64,000 nt of DNA. It comes from Stereocaulon alpinum (taxonomy: Eukaryota; Ascomycota; Lecanoromycetes; Lecanorales; Stereocaulaceae). Shown here one piece after another: positions 55,733 to 64,000 of this stretch. A program made the translations under genes and the position numbers. How positions within the stretch are numbered: the first letter of the stretch is position 1; the number at the start of each line of letters is the position of its first letter. A model generated the notes under the pieces. The model saw only the letters and a program-made list of their open reading frames with translations, ran no database searches and was not told the DNA's origin. Where the stretch lies: assembly GCA_018257865.1 (NCBI GenBank), contig JAEUBA010000001.1:434001-498000 (forward strand). Direction: 5' to 3'.

Positions 55733-57814
55733 CTAAGCCTGGGCGAATCTGGCTTGTTGTTCTTGCAGGTCGGCCCAATATCTCGATTGAACCTGCTCGT
55801 CGTCTTCAAAGGCCTCCCGGCCCTCTGGTGCGCGCTCCAACTGCATCAAGATACTCAAAGATCTGCTGAGGTGATCTTCCGCTCTCAGTGCGAGAGCGCC
55901 TTTGCGCGCATGCGGCGAATCGAGGAGCGTAGATGCGATTTGACGAACCTTGTGGATGAAGCTGGCGCCATTGGCTGCCATGTTCATCTGATTCATGGTT
56001 CCTAGAAGGGCGAGGAAGCTCTTGACAATGTCCTCCCTCTCAGTGGACATATCGCCTTCGGTCATCATAGAGTGAGTCTCAGTCGTGGTGTACTTTTCCA
56101 ATAATGGAGTTATCAAGCTCGGCGAAGGATTCCTTGAACGATCAAGCTTGTCGGCGTCGCGAAGAGTCCAATACTTCTCAACAAAATACAAGCGAGTAGA
56201 AATTTGGCTAGTGTAGATGTTGGCTTTTTCAATTTCAGTTTGAACCCTGCTACGCTCGCCGGGTCGTGTCCAATCAATGGGTCTATTGTCCAAGCCACTG
56301 CTAGCGTAATCAACAAGCTCTTGGGCTCCGGACAGACCTGGGGCTGGAGATGGGTACTTCTGGGGCCGTGGTTGTGCCGGTAAACCTTCAAAGTGGAGCA
56401 CTAGTTCCGAGGGAAGCTGTTCCAGTACTTGCTTGACTCCACGTAAAGAGCGCTCTAAGACGCTCTTCTGTTGCTCCCAATGGACTAATTCGTCGACACC
56501 GTAGAGGGTTTCCATTGCCGCTAGGTCATTGTAGGTGGTGTACAACCGCACATTTGCGTTGAAAGCCGCAAGCTCGGAAACACAATTTTGAGGTTGTTGG
56601 AGAAAGTGAGTCGGCGTCAGGTACGCGTCATCAACCTCCACCGGTAAAGGTGGATATGGGTCGGACTTGGTAGCTGGTGGAATCGGCAACTCCCACTGCG
56701 ACACGCCAAGCTGCTGAAGTGACCGAGCGCTGACGAACATGACCCAGAAAGTGCGCCTATAGATTTCTCGCATCAACAAGTCGACGCCACCGGATTGTAG
56801 TCCTTCGAAAGCATGCCCATTTGCAGTCATCCTTGCCTGGGGAGCTCCGCCAGGCCGTTGCACAGTTGTAATATTCGGCTTGTGTGCCCCAAGGGTCGTC
56901 AATATGGTAAGGCACTGTCTGAAGTACATAATATAGGATGATCGGTTGAAAGTGTAGACGCCTGTCAGGCCTAGCAGGTAATTGGTCACGGCGTCGTGAA
57001 TAGTGAAGGCCCGGTCCAAATAACCGACACTCTGGGCCTCGTTGGCGACTTTGTGGCACCTCTCTACCAAGCTCATGGAAGTGGGAAATGAATGCTCAGT
57101 GTTAGTTTGCCGAGCCGCTTGTTCCAGTTTCCGGGGAAAGTTAGCCACTACGCATCCGACCATCGCAGCCAACATGGCGAGAAACGTTGTGTTGGTTGTG
57201 TCCTCTCGTCTCTCGAAAGCGGCACGGAAAGATTGTTCATGGGGTAATGGGACTAGCGGATGTATGTGCATGAAGTAATCGTCGATGAGATACTGGAGAA
57301 TCGGCATAGGACAGATTGCATCTGCGTACAAAGCTTGTTGCTGTGAAAAAGACGCGAGTGTATGTGCGGCATGTGTGGGTGAAGTAGGCTGCGAACGTCC
57401 TGAACGACCTGGGGAATCATATCTGCCCCTCTTTATGCCCTGGGCAACCTTGTTTGGGGGTCCACGACGTTTGCTTGGTCGTAGAAAGGTGCATTCTATA
57501 TCGAGTCCTTGGCATGCCTTGCATGGAGGGCCCGATTCGTCACATTTTACCTTGCGTTGGGAACAAGCGTCGCAAGCCTTGCGTAGGCGAGCCTTTCCTT
57601 CACCAGTATGCCCCTCTTTGGAGCTCTTCGGTGCTGGTGGAGGTGGAGGTGGACCTTGGCTGTGGCCAAGCTGAGGGTCGACATTTGCATAGACCGGGCC
57701 GTGATGCGACGCATTCCCCGGTGTTTCAGGAAGTGGAGGATATTGAGGGTTGAAGGCGGCTTGTTGAGGAGGGGTTTGCTGAGGTAGCATTGGTGAGTTG
57801 GCGTATGCAGCCAT
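55733..57814 (-). CDS. Zn2Cys6 transcription factor
   Basis: Single exon, 693 residues. The N-terminus (1-75) is Pro/Gln-rich. The binuclear zinc cluster has perfect spacing: Cys81, 84, 91, 98, 101 and 108 (CDACSQRKVKC...CKACQGLDIEC), followed by the basic linker RPSKRRGPPNKV. The fungal-specific transcription factor domain (about 165-500) follows, with ILQYLIDDYFMHIHPLVPL and the later REIYRRTFWVMFVSARSLQQLG. Such proteins bind CGG-type half sites and often control sugar, amino-acid or secondary metabolism. The linker and SGPPCKAC pattern are shared with a group of sugar-use regulators, but the target pathway cannot be stated. No cluster surrounds it. Confidence 0.93.
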   Translation of the reverse strand: MAAYANSPMLPQQTPPQQAAFNPQYPPLPETPGNASHHGPVYANVDPQLGHSQGPPPPPPAPKSSKEGHTGEGKARLRKACDACSQRKVKCDESGPPCKACQGLDIECTFLRPSKRRGPPNKVAQGIKRGRYDSPGRSGRSQPTSPTHAAHTLASFSQQQALYADAICPMPILQYLIDDYFMHIHPLVPLPHEQSFRAAFERREDTTNTTFLAMLAAMVGCVVANFPRKLEQAARQTNTEHSFPTSMSLVERCHKVANEAQSVGYLDRAFTIHDAVTNYLLGLTGVYTFNRSSYIMYFRQCLTILTTLGAHKPNITTVQRPGGAPQARMTANGHAFEGLQSGGVDLLMREIYRRTFWVMFVSARSLQQLGVSQWELPIPPATKSDPYPPLPVEVDDAYLTPTHFLQQPQNCVSELAAFNANVRLYTTYNDLAAMETLYGVDELVHWEQQKSVLERSLRGVKQVLEQLPSELVLHFEGLPAQPRPQKYPSPAPGLSGAQELVDYASSGLDNRPIDWTRPGERSRVQTEIEKANIYTSQISTRLYFVEKYWTLRDADKLDRSRNPSPSLITPLLEKYTTTETHSMMTEGDMSTEREDIVKSFLALLGTMNQMNMAANGASFIHKVRQIASTLLDSPHARKGALALRAEDHLSRSLSILMQLERAPEGREAFEDDEQVQSRYWADLQEQQARFAQA

Positions 57815-59008
57815 AGTGGCCGAGATTCAACCGTCGGGAAGCTGAACCTCACTAGCTGAACCTGGTCAACTCGATCTTCTGATAGAAGTAGCAGATATCA
57901 ACAGTATCGCGTGTCCCTTGAGCGCTTTATACACGTGGTGAAGCGTCAGCCATCATAAGCCTGGGACGACAAAGGGATTATGTGTTGCGAAGTGTGAACA
58001 ACACGATCAGACGGTCAACAAGTGAGCTTTCCAAATAACGCAGCCAAGACTTGGTTAGCCCGGTGAAAAGCCGAAAGACTCCGAGGTCCATGCGAGTTCG
58101 GGGAAAGTTTTGCCGAAAGCTTGAACTGACAACGAAATTACAAAGACCAAATCCTTTCCTGGATCCTAAGGTACCATGAATCTTCTGTATATCTACTCTC
58201 ATCGGCATAATAATTCCTCCGTCGACACGTACACTGTTGATCTTTGCCTTGCTCTCACGTTGTTGAATTTGACTATCTGTGGATTGAAAACATCTCAAAC
58301 CACCCGTCCCTCTACGGAGTACCTTCTATCTGATACCAGTAATGTTGGTAACGTAGTCTCAATGAGACTTGAGAGAAGATCCAGAAGCTGTGTATCAACT
58401 AAATAGCAGAGGTCGTCACGCGAACGGATGCCGCGGACAAGCCTTCTGCAGTAAGAGGCGACAAGGCCTTGGAGGGGGGCTGTGTCCTTCGTAGTAGCCA
58501 ATGCTGAGGCCCTAATGCGATGGCCCCACCATTGAAGTAAGAGACTCCGTATCTAATCACGGACAAATCCTCGGGCAAGATGGAAAGCGCAAGCTCTGCC
58601 ACATAAGGTAAGGATTGTCGGGGCGACCATTTTCTTTGTCCGTATTCATACATGACATTATCGATCACCAAGTCAAGGTTTCATATTGTCATTGCGAAAA
58701 TCTGCACCTGATCTATGTCTTGTGGACAATCGAGAAGTTGAGACGTTAATGCCTCTTGTGGTCTGAACAAGCGCTGAGAAGCTCGTCCATAAAGGAAGAA
58801 TATCAACAATATCAAGCGTTGATCAAAGAAATCCTTACATGTCCAATTCTGACCTTAGTATTGTCGTGGTAATCTCTCCTTACAAATGAATCACAGCATT
58901 ATGAGTGTATATATCATGCTTATCCACAGCGTCTGCACGCCCAAACGTGATCATGAACCAGCACACCAACTCAACAACTTCACAGATACTTAGCAATCAA
59001 TATTAGCA
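57815..59008. other. Divergent intergenic region
   Basis: About 1.2 kb between the Zn2Cys6 factor (leftward) and a secreted-protein gene (rightward). No gene recognised. Confidence 0.45.
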
Positions 59009-59650
59009 ATGCGTGTCCTCTACCTCGCCACCTTCCTCCCACCTCTTACCTCCGCATACATGAAGTTCGCCAGTGATCCTCATGACATCCTCCGCCGATC
59101 AATATGGGCAGGCCAGTCCTCCTATCTGAACATGACCACCTGGGCCGAACCGGATTGCCAAGGCGCAGCCAACCCCTTTGTTGCTGCTACAAACCAAGTT
59201 CCAGTCGACCTAATGCCCTCCCAAGTGAAATCCTATTCCCTAAATCGAACCCTTGGTGGGGTGGAGCAGCTCGACTTCAGTGTGGATAACCGCCCACCTG
59301 CTCTTCCTTCAGTCGCGACCACAACCACATCAGCGACGGTTGGGCCCCCTGGTGGAGCTGGTCACGTTGGTCCTACGACCTGGGTTACAGATGTATACGC
59401 ACTAGCTAAATCGGCCGACTGCGCCTTGGATTACCTGCAGTCTGAAATGTCTATTCATAACATAGCAGTGCCATCGTGTCATGGCAAGAGAGATCTTGTA
59501 CAAGAGCAAGGGAAAAGGAATCTCGCACCAGGACGGTGTGTCACTTGGATATGGACTGCTGATGAGGCTGGGAAGGATGGAAGTCCGGGTAACTGTCATA
59601 CGTTGCCGGGCGATATGGTGGCTGACTGTTGGAATATCTGGGTTCATTGA
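59009..59650 (+). CDS. Small secreted protein, effector-like size
   Basis: Single exon, 213 residues. The N-terminus MRVLYLATFLPPLTSA is a short signal peptide. The mature protein has six Cys (DCQG, DCAL, SCHG, RCVT, NCHT, DCWN) in an even number, suggesting disulphides. A central Thr/Pro/Gly-rich linker (VATTTTSATVGPPGGAGH) separates two halves, and KR pairs (GKRDL, GKRNL) could be Kex2 cleavage sites, the two near-repeats lying 11 residues apart. No known family. Size, secretion and Cys content fit a candidate effector or cell-wall protein, but this is inference. Confidence 0.72.
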   Translation: MRVLYLATFLPPLTSAYMKFASDPHDILRRSIWAGQSSYLNMTTWAEPDCQGAANPFVAATNQVPVDLMPSQVKSYSLNRTLGGVEQLDFSVDNRPPALPSVATTTTSATVGPPGGAGHVGPTTWVTDVYALAKSADCALDYLQSEMSIHNIAVPSCHGKRDLVQEQGKRNLAPGRCVTWIWTADEAGKDGSPGNCHTLPGDMVADCWNIWVH

Positions 59651-60094
59651 TAGGCGGGGACAGCGCGGAAGTTTGCTTCAGCTGCGGACGTCCGATGGGA
59701 TCTTGGCAATCCATATGGGTCGTTTCTTTAGTATTTGATTGGGCGGTATTGCTCTAAGTTTACGAGCGTCGCAATATTGTCTCCTTGTTCTGTGTAGTAG
59801 TATTAGTCTCCACGTCGAGGCCTGTTATCTCGCCAACTAAATACTGTTGAGTGCACAACCTTCAAGACCTAGTGATGCAGTAGTCTCAATGGTAGCATGA
59901 CCATGGCCCTATGCGGAATTCCAACAGACGATGCATCAAACGATGAGATCTCCTGATGCAATTGTGCATATTAGATATTCTACTTAGCTATCATCGATGG
60001 ACGTGTGTCTCTCAAATATGCAGGAATATGTTGAAACAGACTGCGTGCATATTCAGCCACGGACCCCAAAACGCTCCATCATCGGCCGTTTTGT
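59651..60094. other. Intergenic
   Basis: No gene recognised. Confidence 0.45.
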
Positions 60095-61197
60095 TCAGCT
60101 TATGTCTTCGTCTAAGATTTTGGACACTGAGTCCCATACCCGTCTTCGATTCCTTAGACCTAAAGGTATCCCGTCCATAGCCCAGGACACCGGTTCCTGC
60201 TCATAATCGTCATTTTGAGCCAGCTGTCGAAGAAGAAGTTCCCAATCCCAATGCTGCCCTGGTATTCCCGAGTGTTCTTTTCTCATGATAGCTTCAGCAT
60301 CCAAGTCCCAAAGCCATGGTAGCAGTGACTTGTCGAGAAGCGCTTGCAGCGAGTATGTAGGCGATATTAAGTAGGTGCACTGTTTGGGAGGGTTCAAGAA
60401 TGGATGCAATTGCTGCATAATGGAGGCTATAAGCTCTGAAGGGAGCTGCGAAAGGCAATGGGCAGGTCTGCCCGTGGGGAACGTTTGTAGCGTTGACGGC
60501 ATCGATGGAGGCAGGTATTGGAGATGAGCAAGTACACTTTCAGTCAATATTGGTATGGATACCGGGTCGGTCTCGTATACCCGTTCGATATGTCAATCAG
60601 CGCTCATGAGGCTTCAGTATCAACTTACTTCGGACGGACGAACCGTTGTCAAATCATCATCTAACCTCTCTGAGGGCTGCCACTGATCTTCCTGATATAC
60701 ACCTACACCTAGCCAGCCTTCAGGAGGGTAGACTGTACATATTGGGCCTAGGCGTCGATAACCGCCAACCCTACTCGAATTGTGGAAGCGGTTCTTTAAC
60801 ACAAGCCACAGTCGACGTAACAAATTATCTCCCTTAAGCAGGATGAAACGCTTAGTAACTATGATACATGCGTTATGAGTTGAGATGTAGAGCGGTGGGT
60901 CGAGGTTAAAGCTCTGGTTGTCACAAGCTACGATGGGCTGCCGTGACTGAAGAAGCTCGAAGTTGGGGCCTCCTTTGTTCTCGGCCGGAAGTTCTAGTAT
61001 TATTGGTTCGGATTCGAGCTTGTCCTCGCGGTAGAGCAGCACAGCTTGCGTAAGCCAGAAAGGGAACGCGCCTCCATCCTTCTTGGTCATTAAATTGTCG
61101 GACAAGAGTGTGGAACAGTAGAACTTACTAGGTCTGCGTACGACATCTCATATATTGGGCCGCCACAAAGCGCACAATACATTGTACAGTCGTCCAT
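60095..61197 (-). CDS. F-box-like protein with N-terminal CxxCGG motif
   Basis: Three exons (61129-61197, 60629-61081, 60095-60571) give 332 residues; the last acceptor (TACGAG) is the only in-frame choice and is less certain. The N-terminus has MYCALCGGPI, the zinc-type motif that opens a large fungal family of F-box-like proteins. The middle is FAD-free and hydrophilic (QAVLLYRED, GPNFELLQSRQPIVA). An F-box-like helix follows at about 200-245 (LSQLPSELIASIMQQL) and then LLPWLWDLDAEAI and a C-terminal HWDWELLLRQL. A broken paralogue lies 1 kb upstream on the same strand. Function unknown; a substrate adaptor for ubiquitin ligase is possible. Confidence 0.68.
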
Positions 61198-62009
61198 GTA
61201 TAGAGACATCTTGAGACTGTTGGATTACGACGTCACTTGTGCTTTGACAGTTCTGAGTTCGAGTCCCAATAAAAGCAATAAACGAAGGTTGCGTGACACG
61301 AGATGTGTTTTAAAGCACTATCTGAAACGAGCAGCCAACAGCAATCTACTCCCTAACGTGTGTACAGGTCAGCCCCTCGGAGGAGGCGCTGCGCCTGGAG
61401 CACAGCTGTATTTCGACACCCGAAGGAGGACGCCAAGTGTTAAAAGGAGGAAGGAAGGAACATCGGCTGTGATTGGTTTGTTCCACTCCCCCTTCCACTC
61501 AACCCTGTACACAAGTCAACAAGCTGAACACACTTGTCATCGGTCATTCACGCTACTTACCGACACCACCGTCAAAGAGCAGCAGAGTTGATGTCGAGTC
61601 CTTGGTGGAATAGTGTCTTACTGACTACTGTTCTATTGGAAGGGACTACATTTGTTGGTACTTCCTTCCCTACCTTATGCGTTTATTACTGCATTCTCAC
61701 TCCAGATCACGTGCCGATGTAGTCTTGTTTCATTAACCAGGGTTTACATCTACTATTAGACCCTGTTGAAGGAAGAAGCATGGAGGAAGATATTACCTGC
61801 TGCCAAGAAGCCAAGCAGATAGGGCTGGCGCTAGTATCTCTGAAACTGGTGGCGCCACGGGGGCCAACCATTCGTCTACTTTCCCCAAGCAGTATCCTAA
61901 CGAAAGTCGCGACGTACGAGAACCTACTACCACGTCTACTTCATACGGCATAACCAACATTATGCTGAGCCCTGATCATGAAATGCTTCACACACATCCG
62001 TTCGCATTC
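61198..62009. other. Spacer between F-box-like copies
   Basis: About 0.8 kb separating the two related genes. No gene recognised. Confidence 0.45.
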
Positions 62010-63137
62010 CTAGGGATCTGCTTCCTGACCTCCAGCCGAAGTTTCTTCGCTAAGGACGTCTCGTATGAGCACCCATATCCTCCTCGATCCCTCAGCCCCA
62101 AAGGCACCGTCTTCCATGGCCCAAAGTACCTTTTTCAATTCATAGACATCAATTTGAGCCCTTCGTCGAACCAGCAGTCCCCAGTTCCACTCCTGTCCCT
62201 TCGGCTTCGATTGGTCCTTTCGGAGGGTAGCTTCGGGATCTAAAACCCACAGCCATGGAATTACAGAGTCTTCTCAACGCAGCTGAAGCCAGTAGGAAGG
62301 CGAGACTAGAAAGCTGCATTCTTTGCGTGGGTCTGATAATGGAGACAAATGTTGCATGAATGCAGTGATAAGCTCAGGAGGGAGTTGGGGCAGACAAGGC
62401 GCGAACCCATTCATGGGAACTGTCCGACCTTGTGAACATGGCGGAGATATTGGTTGAAGGTGAGAGAGCATCGACCTAGCCAACTCTGATACGAGAATCG
62501 GGTTGAGCTCGTAATGCTATTTGACATATTAGCTATCTTCCTATATGTTGTGTTCGGCGACCGACTTGTGCTCTATAAGCCTTTGTTGCCTCTCACCATA
62601 AATACTCACAAGGCTCCCATGCCAGGTCCTGATATCGCCATTCCTGGCCATCCGTTGGGAGAATAAATGTTACGAATTGGGCAGCCCCGCTTGTGTGGCG
62701 ATTCACTGCTCTGCAAGACTTGCGAAAGCGGGCCTTCAGTACGTTCTGAAGTTGCCGTAACGATCCATGTCCAGTAGATGACATGGATCGCTTAGCAATG
62801 AAAATGCATCCCATATGACGGGGTATAGAGAGGGGTGGCCAAGTGAAGTTATTCTTCATTCTGCCATCACAAACAACGAGCGCCTCTCGAGTCTCGAGCG
62901 ATTGAAAATTGGGTCCGCATTTGTCTTCAGCGAGCAGCTCATACAACGGTGATTCGAAGTTGAGCTCAACGTCAGGATGAAGTAGTATAGCTTCCTCTAG
63001 CCATGCCGGTTGTTCATGATATTCATGCTTCTCTCAAGGTCAGCCTTTGCGTTCAAGGTGGGGCAAGGAAGGCGCACGGCTCCTAGCTCGAATACAAGAC
63101 CGCCGCAAATGGCGCAGTACTTTGTTTGCTCTTCCAT
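62010..63137 (-). pseudogene. Broken paralogue of the F-box-like gene
   Basis: Follows the same plan as the intact copy: an N-terminal YCAICGGLVFELG (ATG at 63137), a probable intron with GTGCGC donor and AGAAG acceptor, LLAEDKCGPNFQSLETREALVVCDG, a second intron, then LPQLPPELITAFMQHLSPL and, after the stop, IPWLWVLDPEATLRKD and WNWGLLVRR. The frame is interrupted by TGA at about 62277 (after SYWLQLR), where the intact copy reads on through ALLDKSLLPWLW. Identity to the intact copy is moderate, so duplication is old. A truncated product of about 210 residues could still be made. Confidence 0.65.
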
Positions 63138-64000
63138 CATATATCGTTACCGGGTCTACTGTACGAAGCTCACGACCCGACATTCCATGTCGTTTGGAGA
63201 GACGAAGGATGTTCAAGACGGGGGATTAGATACTTCTGATGTTAGAGAGCAGACGATCCCTAGGACATGTCTATGGTGTACAGGAGCACAACTTGACTAC
63301 CTAGTGCAGAAGCCGAGACTTCGCCAAAAGGCATTTATGAGAGACTGCGTGGCTAACGTTCCGAAACACATGGTTGTTTCGAATACCAAGAGATTGGTAT
63401 TGACAGCGTGTGTGTCCTATATGTTGGGGCTCTACAGGACGGGAAGGATGAAGGAAGATGTTTCGCACAAACGAGCAAACAGTGGAGGCGCTAGATTCTA
63501 TGGCGCTCGTGTCGCCACGTGCGCCAGACCACTCGTTTCTCCCACCAGCAGGATGCTATGAAACTTGCAACATACGACATCTTACAGTGATGCCTGCTTT
63601 AGGTGGGACAACCAACGTTGACCGATCTCAAATTGCGCAGCTATGGTGCTGATGTGCGCTCTTGACTGCTATACACTCCGTCTCTCCATACAGTTCTTTC
63701 GACGGAGAGCAGAGCTCTTATGTAGGAACAAATTTTCCATTGGCACATAAAGAAGCAAAATGTCAAGTCGCGTCAATGTATCGCTGAATTCATGAGCTTT
63801 ACAAGAGCTTTCGCTAGAACTTTTGACCTGCGTCAATGATAACAATGATGGTCGAAATGAGTCTTGAGTCCCTGGTCATGCACCCTGAAATGCCATGCGG
63901 CCGAGCACCACCAACTCGTTGCCTATTCCGTAGTGTTTCTGATTGCGTTTCGGCTGCATGAAGGATCTGTTTGTGGATGAGGAAGCGTTGGATGCAATCA
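63138..64000. other. Gene-free right edge
   Basis: No gene recognised in the final 0.86 kb. Open frames here have no motifs. Confidence 0.45.

Noticed and set aside
1..64000. CRISPR arrays, bacterial operons or a secondary-metabolite cluster
   Set aside because: No spaced repeats of CRISPR type; genes are spliced and eukaryotic; no polyketide, peptide or terpene synthase is present.

Overview
The window is nuclear DNA of a filamentous ascomycete (Pezizomycotina). Supporting this are many short GT-AG introns (about 47-86 nt), a HET-domain gene, a Zn2Cys6 regulator, a Kss1/Fus3-type MAP kinase of the filamentous-fungal Pmk1 class, small secreted proteins, and decayed gene copies whose nonsense changes resemble repeat-induced point mutation. 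Class or species cannot be settled from the sequence. About 29 apparently intact protein genes, one tRNA gene and three pseudogenes or relics can be supported. Several genes only appear once exons are joined, notably a DUF4536/DMAC1-like protein, the 5' exons of AP-3 mu, an EI24-family protein and a four-helix membrane protein.

Layout. 0-10 kb is housekeeping: DUF3253 protein, 2OG-Fe(II) prolyl-4-hydroxylase-like enzyme, ERV1 and HEM4 (divergent), the MAP kinase and SEC24. 10-15.8 kb is poorer: tRNA-Trp, a dead methyltransferase, a secreted protein, an NLR-type (NB-ARC/TPR) relic and an F-box protein. 15.8-34.8 kb is gene dense: isocitrate lyase, OTU protease, TPMT-like methyltransferase, MFS transporter, ISWI remodeller, HAPSTR1/DUF4588 protein, DUF4536 protein, AP-3 mu and a fatty aldehyde dehydrogenase, interrupted at 32.3-32.8 kb by an AT-rich decayed island bracketed by a 13-nt direct repeat. 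35.9-47.3 kb holds a monocarboxylate-type MFS, EI24-family protein, a repeat-containing single-pass surface protein, a HET protein, a phospholipase B with an irregular splice junction, and a small membrane protein. 48.4-64 kb is the accessory end: a Pro/Thr-rich secreted peptide, a 749-residue mucin-like secreted protein, an S1/P1 nuclease, a Zn2Cys6 factor, another secreted protein, and a tandem pair of F-box-like genes of which the distal copy is broken.

The genes do not form a biosynthetic cluster or operon. Many neighbours are divergent pairs sharing promoters (ERV1/HEM4, ICL/OTU, TPMT/MFS, ISWI/DUF4588, DUF4536/AP-3 mu, MFS/EI24) or convergent pairs with short 3' gaps. The most unusual genome-scale signal is a repeated within-gene switch of base skew: coding strands are C-rich over the first part and turn sharply G-rich towards the 3' end in at least eight genes on both strands.
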